Shown here piece by piece: positions 12,551-23,075 of a DNA stretch of 64,000 nt. Source of the stretch: Gymnogyps californianus. Its lineage: Eukaryota; Chordata; Aves; Accipitriformes; Cathartidae. A program made the translations under genes and the position numbers. The notes under the pieces were generated by a model. The model was not told the origin of the DNA and made no database searches. It saw only the letters and a program-made list of their open reading frames with translations. Location: contig NC_059476.1 in the NCBI RefSeq assembly GCF_018139145.2, positions 6,423,501 to 6,487,500 on the forward strand. Direction: 5' to 3'. Every line of letters starts with the position of its first letter. Position 1 is the first letter of the stretch.

Positions 12551-15544
12551 GAATAAGCTGTGCCACTTCAATATGATACCTTTAAATAAAAAGGACAAAT
12601 ACAGATTCCCCTTTTAATAACCCAAATGAAAGTTTACAATAAAATTTTTGGTGTTCAGCTGAAACAGCTTGAATGTGTTTTCAACTAGAAGCGGACGAGA
12701 AGAGTTTCACTCTTAAATTGCATTTTCATAAAGTCCATTTGATCCTCATCAGTCTAAAGAGGAAAGCTGACAGTGTACACAGACAGTAGAGCCTTTACCC
12801 TCTAGAAGTAATAAAAATGGATAACTTGACATTTTTCATAGACCTTTGACTGCTACAAGATATTTGGGAAATAAAATACAAAACAAGTTCAAACTGCTTA
12901 GAGCAGCCAGTTATCAGTGAAAGCTAGATAATTTTTTCTTGTATGTTTTTCTCCTTTATTTTGATCTGCTTTTCAGATAGAGACATGTTAAAATAAGTTC
13001 TTGTTACACAAGAGGTAAAAAAAGAGCATTACCATATTCAATTTCCCAGAAATATCTATTGTAGCAGTAAAAGCAGATGGCACCAGAAACAAATGAACAT
13101 CAACTATTCTTGAAGTGAAGTATGTCTAATTAGAACAGGTTGTTTTTGATGAAGATAATGACTTTTGAAAATTCATCAATTTTTATGCAATAAAAAGAAA
13201 TTGCAGCAAACATTTTCTATAGCCTGTAATACTTTTATCCAGGCAGAGAGTTAATTTAATTGGTCTGCCAAGGGTTTATCTTGCAAAGGTCTGAGCACTT
13301 TTTTATTTCTTGCTGAACTGACAGAGAGATAAAGGCACTTGAAACTTTTTCAGGAGCCTGCTGGCAACATACACACCCAACTGAACGGAGCTCAATTTGG
13401 TCAAGAGCATGGCTGTTACACTGCAGTGCCAAATACTTTTTTTGACCTATTAGCTGGGCATTTCTTGCTGATCATTCTGAAATACACATACCTACACTGA
13501 GATAACTTCTGCCCTGGAACTACTATATTTATGCTGAAAATGTAATACAGGACTGTAGATGCTATGGCCATAGATGCAAGTGATTTCCAGTGATCTGGAT
13601 TTCAAATATCTATTTATATTTATATATCTCTTTTTCATCTATATGGATCCAAGACTTAAGGAGTCCTACCACACAGTTCTGAATGGAGAAAGGGTAGGTA
13701 TAAGGCAGGACAATAAAACATTACCACACCTGCACCTTGTATGGAATAGCTGTAAAAAGTTTCTCCCTGTCTGCCTAGAGTCTTGTAGGGATTTCCAGAA
13801 GAGTCTGATTAAATCATTCCTATTTGAAGAACAAGTTGTTATTCCTATGATTTTTAAAGGTTTCACTTATCTTTTCTATTATTTTCCTACATTCAGCTCA
13901 AAGAGAGCTTGGATTTTCCTTGCTTGACATCTCTCTCTCTGCCCTGTTGTAACTGCAGTCACTTCTCTCTTTGCCTTTTGCTGTGAAATTCCACAATAGA
14001 AAACATAAAGGTAGCCCCATACTACATCTAGCTTTCATCATTTTGTCATTCTGTGGGATTTCCAGTGCTTCCCCTCATAACATCCTCCCTAAAGTCTCCA
14101 GGAATAATTGGACAGAAATGTCATTGATAACAAATACAGACATTAAGACTTTTTGAATCCCCACGTCTATCCTACAAAATGGTATTCTTGTTTCTTCTAC
14201 AAACATTAAAAATCAGACACCTGGAGAAAAGAGATAACACGAATATTCTCTGGAACACTCTCCTCCTCTCAAGCACTTCTGCGAATATGCAATTCACATC
14301 AAAACCAAGCAGACTTGCAAATTCCTTGTCTCTGGTCATGGACATTAAAGCATGGATGAATATCGACATTAGCAATTCATCTCAGGTTAATATGCCCACT
14401 GTTTTTCAGTGAAAACTAATAGAAAATCACACCACTCTCCCTCCAAAATGGCCCAATATCATTGAATTGACAAAGTTTAATAGGATTTGGCAGTTAAGAT
14501 ACAGAAACAGGCACTGGATAAATTGAGGAAGGTCCAGCTTCAGCTCCACAACTCTAAACAATAACTCATTACAGATTACTTCTGAGTGTTTACCCAAGAA
14601 ATAAAATTTTGTGAATTAAATTCATTTGTTTCTAAGAGAGCAGGCAAATGTATTTAACCGCAAATAAAATATTGATGCTGTTTCATGTATGCCAAAAGTC
14701 TAAGAAGGGTTTTGTGGGAGTTGGTCTCCATGCCTCACAAAAGTGTATAAATATTATTTATGATTGGAACATTTAGATACAACTCAAAATTCAGAACACC
14801 TGTAATCTGAGATTTTGGGTTGAAACCAGCAAAGATGTATTTTCAAAATACTGCTCAGGATGATTTTTTAATTACAAAATAAGTAATATATCTGACAAAG
14901 GGAAAGCTCAATAAAAGAAAGAGAATTTATTTAAAAAGCCCCTATCTCTAACATAGGGCGACATTTATTAGGATTAGAGCTCTTATAATGATGAAACTAG
15001 ACTTGATGTTCAAGAACAGGGTTTTGTTAGTATGAATAGAAAAAGAAAGGAAAGAAGCTTGAAAACATGGAGCCACTACAGCATTACCATGTACTATGAA
15101 TATATTAATGTATGTCAATGAATTTTGTCTAACTGAAGCATACTCATTTCCATATCCCTTACTGGAGATGATTACTTAACATTTTAGTTAATATTCAATG
15201 TTAATTAAATAGGCTGACAGGAGAGACATGGTTCAACATCTTTTGCCTCTTCTCTCTCCTTTATTAAAGCAACTTTGGCCTCAGGACAGTAAAGGATTTT
15301 GCTACTTAACACTAGCATCATTCAGTATATTAAGCATCATCTCATCAAAGAGACTGTGAATTTTCAAATGGTTTTCTATGAAGTTTCCTCAATCTGCTCC
15401 TAAGTACTGTAGGTTATTTCATTACATTCAGTACAACTTTGCTGGAGAGAAGAATATCCAACAGGTTCACATCCAAGATGTTAGAAAGATTCAGCCAGAA
15501 AAAGTTCTTTGATTTAGACATTTTGGCCCCCTGCTTTGAATTTT

Positions 15545-15578
15545 TGGTTGGTTGGTTGGTTGGTTGGGTTTTTTTTTT
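15545..15578. repeat. GGTT microsatellite with T-run
   Basis: About five uninterrupted GGTT units followed by GGG and ten T residues. It is a simple tandem repeat, likely polymorphic in length, with no flanking retroelement recognised. Confidence 0.9.
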
Positions 15579-16631
15579 GCTTACAAAGGTTTGTATAAGC
15601 CATACAATACTTCACTGATTCCCTAGGCTTACACAAGTCTGGTTCTTTTGTAATTTCTGACAGCTGCAACACTGACAGCACTGTTGGATTTAATTAACCT
15701 GACAAAATGTCTGCTGGCCCTCTCCCTCCAGAAGAAGAGCTTTTGTTCACTGAAGAAGATTCAAATATTAGGACAGGTCTGTGAATTGCGAAGGCTGAAG
15801 TTAACTGACAGATGTCCCTGTCCATATCCACAAACAATAAGACACCTGATTTATTTGAGAGAGTAGGACCTAGACAGTTTAAGCTCATGCACAACACGGT
15901 TTATATGAGTAAATATGGCAGCTAATCAAATCATCCTGCCCTCTAGCTGAGCTAGGTTGTAACATACTTCTCTGTAGGCTAGCAGGGATCACTGAAATAT
16001 AATATGGTTGGCTGAGATTTTTCACTTTCAGAAAACTCGGACAGCCCATAATGCTTCCACAAAACTGGCTGGGAGCCTGTCGCAGGGACCCCCTGGGTGC
16101 TGCTGCTCCATTCGCTTGTTCTCTGGATACACACATTTTTCTTTCTCACTTTCTCACTGAAGCAATATGGGAAAGCTACCTAGATTTTCCCAAAATACAT
16201 TGCTAAAAAGGCACTTACGTGCAGACATGACTTTGCCACACAAGCATGGCCATAACAGTAGCATAGAGATGAGTTCTTGCTAAGTGTTTTTCTGCTCCAG
16301 TCCCTGTAACGATTACTTTGATCTCTGAAGGCAATGGAAACACATTAACAGGCATAGGCATGTAACAGTAAATGGGATATGACAGCATCTTTCTTCTCAC
16401 AACAGGATTCCCTTGCTTATGATCTCGCTCATCCCCTTTTTCTTGGCTCTTGTCTAACAAAAATCTGCAGCTGGGAGGTTCAACGTGTTTATCACCAGTG
16501 CTTCTAAATTTCAGCTCTCTGGAGCCATGGCTTATAAATGAAAAAATCCTGACTAACCCTTCAGATCTCTGCTCGAGGCTACAGCCAGTGCCTCTCAGCA
16601 GTGCAGGGTATGATAAGATGGAGCTGCCAAG

Positions 16632-16752
16632 TCATGGAATCATAGAATCATAGAATGGTTTGGGTTGGAAAGGACCTTAAAGATCACCTAGTTCCAACCC
16701 CCTTGCCATGGGCAGGGACACCTTCCACTAGACCAGGTTGCTCAAAGTCCCA
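16632..16752 (-). mobile_element. CR1 LINE 3' end, young copy (5'-truncated)
   Basis: The plus strand reads GAATCATAGAATCATAGAAT then GGTTTGGGTTGGAAAGGACC, CTTAAAGATCACCTAGTTCC and GCAGGGACACCTTCCACTAG. This is the reverse complement of the avian CR1 3' untranslated end, with its terminal ATTCTATG-type repeats at 16636-16655, so the element runs on the minus strand with its 3' end at the left. Only about 120 bases are present. CR1 copies are usually severely 5'-truncated and lack clear target duplications, as here. Similarity to remembered CR1 consensus sequences is very high, which suggests a fairly recent insertion. Confidence 0.95.
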
Positions 16753-17190
16753 TTCCTGGAGAAGCAGGTTCCAACACCAGCGTCTCTGTGCCAGGCTCCC
16801 CCTTTACCTGCACAAGTCATGGTCCCTGCTGGAAAGGCTGGATGAAAACATCAGTAGTCTTGCAGTCCTTCAGCTTCAGGCATGGTGTTTTCTACCTGTT
16901 CTTGTGCCCTGGTGTTAATGGGCTGGTCCCATGCTTTCTGTACTGGTTTCATCCTACCTAGATGTGCTTAGAGTGAAGAGCTGGTTTCCCTCACAAAAAT
17001 AATTTTGTTATGCTCACAAGGGAAAGCTCTTTTGGGCTTCCCCCATAAATCAAGCTCCTTATTCCTGCTCCTGTTCCAACTCACGTTCATCTTCCTTTAC
17101 CCATTTGTGTGCCCAGATTTGCACAGGGACCTCCAAATGAGGCCTCACCGCTGTCTGCCGTAAGACATGAGGATCTCCTCACCTTTACAC
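16753..17190 (-). mobile_element. older, diverged CR1 fragment
   Basis: To the right of the young CR1 end, sequence at about 17060-17190 (GTTCATCTTCCTTTACCC, then CAGATTTGCACAGGGACCTCC, AATGAGGCCTCACC, GGATCTCCTCACC) lines up with the reverse complement of the CR1 region roughly 450-550 bases from its 3' end (GTTCATCTCCTT, CACAGTACTCCAGGTGAGGC, GGATCTCCTC). Order and spacing from 16632 fit a single element, but divergence is far higher than in 16632-16752. The middle (16753-17040) matches only weakly. Either a young CR1 landed beside an old one, or one element has evolved unevenly. Confidence 0.6.
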
Positions 17191-20100
17191 TTTACATGGC
17201 TGGATACATGCAGGTTTATTCGTCAGTTGAACAACAAGGAGAAAACCATCACGAAGTGCCCTTGGTAATCTCGTAATTAAAATTCAAGATGTTGAGATCA
17301 TGGACAACTGCAGACATGGGAAGAAGGAATCCTACAGCCTCCTGTTTTTCCTTCAGCAATCACATGGCATGGCCTTTGCCTCATAGGAACCAGACCATTT
17401 GAAACGTGGGCTTATAGTCCTCTTCCAGTTATCCCCAGCTGCTACCATGCATTATGAAATCTAGTTTACAGTGACTCAACTGAGCTGGGAAAGAAAGCGA
17501 CTCTGGATGGTGGAGTATATCTATTGGGACAGTGCATAATGCCACAGGGAAACATCATCGGACCTCCAAGGAAGTCCCTCTAATACCAGGAGGGACTGGG
17601 AGGATCTAAAGTCATACAAATTGATGATCCAGTTTCTTCCATAGGTATACACTGGATCTTTGCCTTTGCCTATGGATAACATATGCATTTATAAATCCAT
17701 GGGAAACAGAACAGAAGCTGTTTGTGAGCAGTAATACAAGGAAGTGCAAATATCATTAAAAAAATGAGGAAGGATTTTTTTTTTATTATTTTCACTAATG
17801 TTGGGGTTTTTAACTGATTGTATTACAAGCTTTTGAGAAAAAAGTTTTAAAAACCCACCTCTCAAAGTCATTCCCAACGCTCAGAGAAGAGCAGGACATT
17901 TACCAAGAATAAAATTAATACTGATAGCTTAATTTAACACTGTCTCGTCCTGCAATCAAGGCTTTCCTTGCCAGTGCTCATTCATTTCCCGTCGCAGCCA
18001 GTACAACCAGCACGGACTTTACAAGCAGGGCTGAACAAACACGGACTTTATAAGCTGACACCGTATCAGGCAGCCCTCGAAATCATTTTCTTCTCTGAGC
18101 AGCAGCTGTGGCTGTTCCTTCCCTGATGTACATGTATGGGCTCCAGCCAGCAGCCACGGGGCTTTCTGTGCTGGCTACAATGCTGCAGTCTCCCCGACGC
18201 TGGTCGCATGCTGGGCATGTAATGTCAGCCCAGCGGGTCCTGCATACCTTAGGCTTTTCCATTTCTAGCTTCAGTAGGTTCCTCAGAATAATTATGTGCT
18301 TGAAATGGATTAGAGAATTTCTATACTGGGACTGCCAGAAGTAAAGGCAAAAATCTGTAGCACACCTACTTCAGTTGCCCAAGAAATGAAAAATGCCAAC
18401 TGTTCCTTGTCCTGCATCTGAAAGATGGGGACCATTACATGGTACAAAAGCTCACCGAAAACATGTTGCTTTGTTTTAGAGCAACTGTTTTAAACCTCTT
18501 AAATATTTTTTTAAATAAATTTCTTGCTTTAAGATTAAAACTGGAAGTATCTTAACTTGTAAACGATATTTCCATTTTCATTTTTTGCTGAAGCTATTGT
18601 CTACACTAGACCTGAATTTGCAATAAATACATGTCACTCTGAAATCGTATTTTCCCACAATAATCTATTTAGTAAAATGACTTTGCTCTGTGTGTTTATT
18701 CCGTGGTTGTGGGCTGCCTCAGGTCGTTTTGCCCCTTGTCAAAGGAGTGCTGGGAAATTACTCCATGAGGACACTAAGACCTAAACAGGCTTTCACAGCC
18801 CAATGAGAAATACATTGCAATCCCTGGGATCTCAGTGTTTTCTTATGATGCAGAGTCTCTCCTCCCCAACTTGGATCTTTTCTGCAACATTAATGTATTT
18901 GGATTTCTCACCCTCCTGGGCCAGCTGGTATGGACTTGCTTGAGTCCAGACTGTTCTAAACTGGCATTCTGTCAGGCAGGCTGTACCTACATTGCCTGCA
19001 TTGGGATGAGATTAAAAATAAGTTGTTCAGTTCTGGAGTCAGACTCTAATTAGAAGCAGTCTTCCTCCAGTGGCTGAAATCAGGAAAGACTGGGAATACT
19101 GAATTAACTGTAAAAAACGCTTTTGAACGCAGTTTTAAAAAATCCTGTCTCCATTGTACTTTCTTCCTTTGACTTCAATTGAGGTATTTTATTTTCTACT
19201 AGTGAAAAATGTAGACTACTGAGCAACTGATGTATACCTAAAAGAAACTCTAAGCTTATATCTGAATACAATCTCAAGATCGAGTTCACTGCTAACAAAA
19301 CCCCAGTAAAGTGCTAAGATTTTGAGATGGTTAGAAAAAATCAGAAAGAAAACCAAGGTGCTGATGGAGCTCTTCATGAGGGAAGCTTGTAATCAGGAAA
19401 GCACATAGTCAAGACATATAATCACTCCAAATGTGACAATGTAAAATACCACAGTTGGGTAATAAAAACAGAGACTGCACATATAATGGAAGCTCATCAG
19501 TCAAAGAGGGAAAAGGATAAGTGGCAGCCTAACTGAATAAATTCAAGACTCTTCAGTGAGGTCCAAAAATAATGCACATACAAAGGTGGATGGGGACTGA
19601 AGGAGGGGTGCCTATCACATCCCACTCGTTTTCAACACTGGAAGAAAAGGTGACTGGTAGGGGGTGGCATAAATGATGGTACGAGGTGAAGAGATGGGGA
19701 AGTGATGAGAAGAATGACCTGACAGTACGCTTTGATCTGGAAAACAGTGTTCCATCAGGTGCTTCAGCCGAGCACAGCACAGCCTCGCTAATCTGTGTTT
19801 AAACCAGGCATCTTATGAAGAGCAAACATCCATAACAGAAAAACATCTTGCATAAGGGTCAAGACACAAAATTCTCTGGAGCCTCTGTGTCCTCCTCACC
19901 CTCAACTAATCATTGAAAAGCACTCCTTGCTGAAAGAATCACTTTGACCAAGAAAACTATGAATATAGTGAGGAAATCTTCTATTTTACCAATTTATGCA
20001 GAGGTTTCCTAAGGTCAAAATGCACATTTCCATTTTCTGTTTGCTTTTTATTTCTCATGCAAAAGAAATTTTTTGTGTTACAATTCCTGGATTTTACTAA

Positions 20101-21812
20101 CTTATTCCCATTATCTTATACATAAATTTTTTTCTACCTTACTGGAGGCTTTATATTCATTGTGAAATCTACCTTGGCAAGCAAAAGCATTGTGCACTAA
20201 ATTTTCTGGTAGAAAAAATACTGCATTTTGTGAAGAAGCCAGAGACAGTTACCATAAATCTGGGAGCAACAGTTTGCTGTAAGGCCAGGATCCACGTGCC
20301 TCCGTGTGATCAGGACAGCTTTCTGCCCCCAGCTATGGGTCATTCCAGTAGTGGGCTGCCCATAGGCCGCTGGAATGTTTCACTGATGTCTGCCAAGAAG
20401 AGATGGACACTTGGAAGCTCATGCCCGTTTTTAGCTTCTCAAGATCTGTTCCAAAGGGTTGCAAGTACTGTGATTAAAATTAATTTTTAAATCAATGCTG
20501 ACACCACAAACTTCCCCCAAGATAACTGAGGGTATGGAAAAGACTGAAGAAGCAGCGTCAGATTATGCTGTTCTGTTCTTCTCTTCTCCTAAGCAGAAAC
20601 AGATAAAGAGAAGCCAGTGTCTACTGAAAATTGCTTTATTACACTTGTCAGTGAAACTTCTTTGTAGTTTCAGGAGATGCTATGTTTTTTAAGTGCTTCA
20701 ATAAAGCACACAAAGGGAAGAAAAGCAATGATCTTACTTGCATGGGGCAGATTTGATTCCTGCTTATGTTTTTTCCCCACTTCTTTCACAGTTGAGGTGC
20801 TTTTATTTTTTCACAGGTGAAATAGAACAAAAGCAGGAATGCCATCATATTTTCCAGACAACACAGGCTTATTGCTTTTCATTTGGTAAAGCTTCCATAC
20901 CTCCTCTTTGCAGCATGGGGATGATTTTTAAGAAATTAGCTGCAAAGGAAAGCTGACAGATAGCATTCCTCGTCAGTAGACAGCACAACTGCTAGGACAT
21001 AGCAAATTTCATACTCAGCTTGCCTGTCAGCCTTGAGGGTTTACAGGGACAGATTTGTTTGTTTAGTTTTCCAAGATGTTAAGCAGAAACAAGAACTCTG
21101 AGAGCACCCCGGACTAGCTCATTGTAAGGCTGCATCTGCAGTGAGGCGATAGCATAAAGGAGAAAACAAAGCCACATCTAATTGTGGGGTGAACAATTAC
21201 AATATGGCATGGCCAACAGCATAAATAGATAATAATGTAAGCAGAGTATAATTTCAAATCAGGAAATGGTTTTATTCAATGCTAATCAGCTGTCTCAATC
21301 AATTGAGGAAAAATTATGCATGATTGTGTTGCAAAATTCCAAATCCTGGTCTGACCCCCTCTTGCAACTTGTTTTGTTTGCTGGTATCTGCAAACAGCCA
21401 CATGACTGGGTTTTATTAGAGAAGGAGTTTAGGGGATTCACAGATGAACAAATCTCTGCATGCAAATGAGCTTGAGTTTTACTTTACTTATTCCAGCTTT
21501 AGATGTTGGAGAAAGGATATGCCTCTATTCCACATAAGCAATAGCTTCAGGAAAGTCTATCAAATTCTCTGAGTGTTCAGAGATCTTTAACAAATCTATT
21601 CTAACGCAGCCAACCCAGTTACAAAATTGTTTTCTACTCCTTAGCTATGGCCTAAGCAAAAACCCCTCACTAAACCCATTATTTTTGTAGCTTACCTGTG
21701 GGAGTAGCAAATCCAGGACCTGCTTTGGTCTGGGATGAAGAGGAGAAGTTCCAGGTTCTTCTGTGACAGATGCACTCGACCCCTTAACCAAACCAGCAGC
21801 AGTTTGGTACAG
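17191..21812. other. non-coding stretch, unannotated
   Basis: No gene recognised. The part at 17940-18330 is noticeably more GC-rich than its surroundings and holds a short direct repeat (listed). An open frame of 78 codons at 18108-18344 has no recognisable product. An 8-bp inverted repeat, CATTCCAG/CTGGAATG, lies at about 20341-20377. The remainder is ordinary AT-rich sequence. Confidence 0.55.
18011..18055 (+). repeat. 16-bp direct repeat, 29-bp spacing
   Basis: CACGGACTTTACAAGC at 18011-18026 recurs as CACGGACTTTATAAGC at 18040-18055 with a single C-to-T change. It lies in a locally GC-rich patch. It may be a small replication-slippage duplication or a pair of binding sites; nothing further can be said. 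Confidence 0.7.
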
Positions 21813-21817
21813 GCTCC
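21813..21817 (+). repeat. target-site duplication, LTR copy 1 (left)
   Basis: GCTCC immediately before the TG of the LTR. It is repeated exactly at 22403-22407 after the terminal CA. A 5-bp duplication is typical of class III (ERVL-like) integrases. Confidence 0.9.
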
Positions 21818-22402
21818 TGTCCTGGTTTCGGCTGGGACAGAGTTAACTTTCTTTTTAGTAGCTGGTACAGGGCTGTGTTTTGGATTTAGTGTGAGAATGA
21901 TGTTGATAACACGCTGATGTTTTAGTTGTTGCTAAGTAGCGCTTATCCTAAGTTAAGGATTTTTCAGTTCCCCATGCTCTGCCAGCAAGCAGGTGTGCAA
22001 GGAGCTGGGAGGAAGCAGAGCTGGGGCAGCTGACCCCAACTAGCCAAAGGGGTATTCCATACCATGGAATGTCATGCCCAGTATATAAACTGGGGGGAGT
22101 TGGCCGGGAGGGGCGGATCGCTGCTGGGGCATCGGTCAGCGGGTGGTGAGCAATTGCATTGTGCGTCACTGTTTCCACCCCCCACCCCCCTTCTTTTGTT
22201 ATATTCCTTTTCATTACTATTATTATTATTATATTTCATTATTACTATTGTTAGTATTATATTTTACTTTAGTTATTGAACTGTTCTTATCTCAACCCAC
22301 GAGTTTTACTTTTTTTCCCTTTCCTCCTCCTCACCCCACTGGGAGGGGGAGGTGGAAGCGGCTGCGTGGTGCTGAGATGCTGACTGGGGTTAAACCACGA
22401 CA
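21818..22402 (+). mobile_element. solo LTR, ERVL-like endogenous retrovirus, copy 1
   Basis: A complete 585-bp LTR starting TGTCCTGGTTTCGGCTGGGA and ending GGTTAAACCACGACA, flanked by perfect GCTCC duplications. The orientation is plus because a TATA box (22082-22089) sits mid-element, with a T-rich downstream part that includes a (TAT)n stretch near 22217-22245 and a pyrimidine-rich end. There is no tRNA-binding site or internal coding DNA beside it, so it is a solo LTR left by LTR-LTR recombination. It differs from copies 2 and 3 in several blocks (for example around 22020 and 22110-22120), so it belongs to a slightly different branch. The position equivalent to the poly(A) signal reads ATTGAA, not ATTAAA. 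Confidence 0.93.
22077..22094 (+). promoter_or_regulatory. LTR copy 1 TATA box inside an inverted repeat
   Basis: CCCAGTATATAAACTGGG: the TATATAAA box (22082-22089) is flanked by CCCAGT and its reverse complement ACTGGG. The same 18 bases are intact in all three LTR copies. About 15 bases upstream lies a second inverted repeat, ATTCCATACCATGGAAT. This is the likely core promoter of the retroviral U3; present activity is unknown. Confidence 0.7.
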
Positions 22403-22407
22403 GCTCC
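22403..22407 (+). repeat. target-site duplication, LTR copy 1 (right)
   Basis: GCTCC directly after the terminal CA, identical to 21813-21817. The pair defines the element's exact ends. Confidence 0.9.
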
Positions 22408-22469
22408 AAAGGAGGTAAAGGCCTGAGCCGTAGCTGAGCCAAGAACACCTCTAGTTCCAATCTGTTCTC

Positions 22470-23075
22470 TGAAAACCCACAAAGGAGCAGTGACACAGTG
22501 AGCATTGATGCATGAGCTTGGAACACCGATCATGCAATTAACACATGAATAGCAGGTGGCTTTTCCAAGACTCATTTATCAAGGAGCAAAGAAAGTTGTG
22601 GGTACAAGGAGTCTCATGCATACCTTTCCCATCGCACGTAATTTGACTACAAGTCAACCACTTTATTCCGTAAATATGACAGCCTAAGTGAGCTTCTTCG
22701 AGCTCTCTCTGCTAGGCAGCGTGGCTGCATGGCGGTGATCTCCCCTTGAGCTGGGACACCTCTCAAGGTTGCTCCTCGAGGCAGAAAGACCTTTTACCAA
22801 CAGCAGATCTTTGGTAAGCGACTGATATCACACATAACCTTGTAGTATGGTAACTTTGATTTGTGTCTTGGTAGCTTTGATTTTGTCTTGGTAACTTTAA
22901 TTTGTGCCTTGGTACTTTTGAATCATTGTTCAAATGATTGTACCATACAGTAATAGAGTGAACCTTGCCATCAAACTTTGTTAAGTTGCACTTTTTACAA
23001 CATCATATTAAAACCACTTTTGCTAATAGCTTTGATGGTGATTCTTTAAGCGATCTAGATCACCCATTCGCCACA
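22470..23075 (+). mobile_element. probable second, unrelated LTR fragment
   Basis: The phrases CCACTTTATTCCGTAAATAT (starting 22659), GAGCTTCTTCGAGCTCTCTC, CCTCGAGGCAGAAAGACC and GGTAAGCGACTGATATCA resemble, from memory, another bird endogenous-retrovirus LTR family. The 3' part has ATTAAA near 23008 and ends CCATTCGCCACA, a plausible CA terminus at 23075. The left end is uncertain: one candidate TG at 22470 is preceded by TTCTC, against TCCTC following 23075, which is a 4/5 match and not proof. It begins only about 70 bases after solo LTR copy 1 and contains the tandem repeat at 22849-22919. No internal retroviral coding sequence is visible. Confidence 0.45.
22849..22919 (+). repeat. 20-21 bp tandem repeat, about 3.4 units
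   Basis: Units begin GGTAACTTTGATTTGTGTCTT (one 21-base unit) and recur at 22849, 22870, 22890 and, partially, 22911, with few substitutions. They lie inside the LTR-like segment. Such U3 repeats can be promoter or enhancer elements in retroviral LTRs, but that is an inference here. Confidence 0.85.

Larger units (their letters stand above)
9701..16631. other. non-coding stretch, unannotated
   Basis: No gene recognised. The longest open frame (13574-13927, plus, 117 codons) is rich in F, Y and I, as expected from AT-rich DNA, and shows no domain. The section 13180-13290 has the look of conserved non-coding DNA: balanced composition, no repeats and phrases such as TTTATGCAATAAAAAG. That cannot be tested here. 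A small inverted repeat and one GGTT microsatellite are listed separately. Confidence 0.55.

Noticed and set aside
21948..22214. Antisense open frame of 73-88 codons found in all three LTR copies (also 52531-52752 and 54383-54604)
   Set aside because: The frame recurs because the LTRs are nearly identical; it lies antisense across the promoter region and shows no domain. Conservation here reflects shared recent ancestry, not coding selection.
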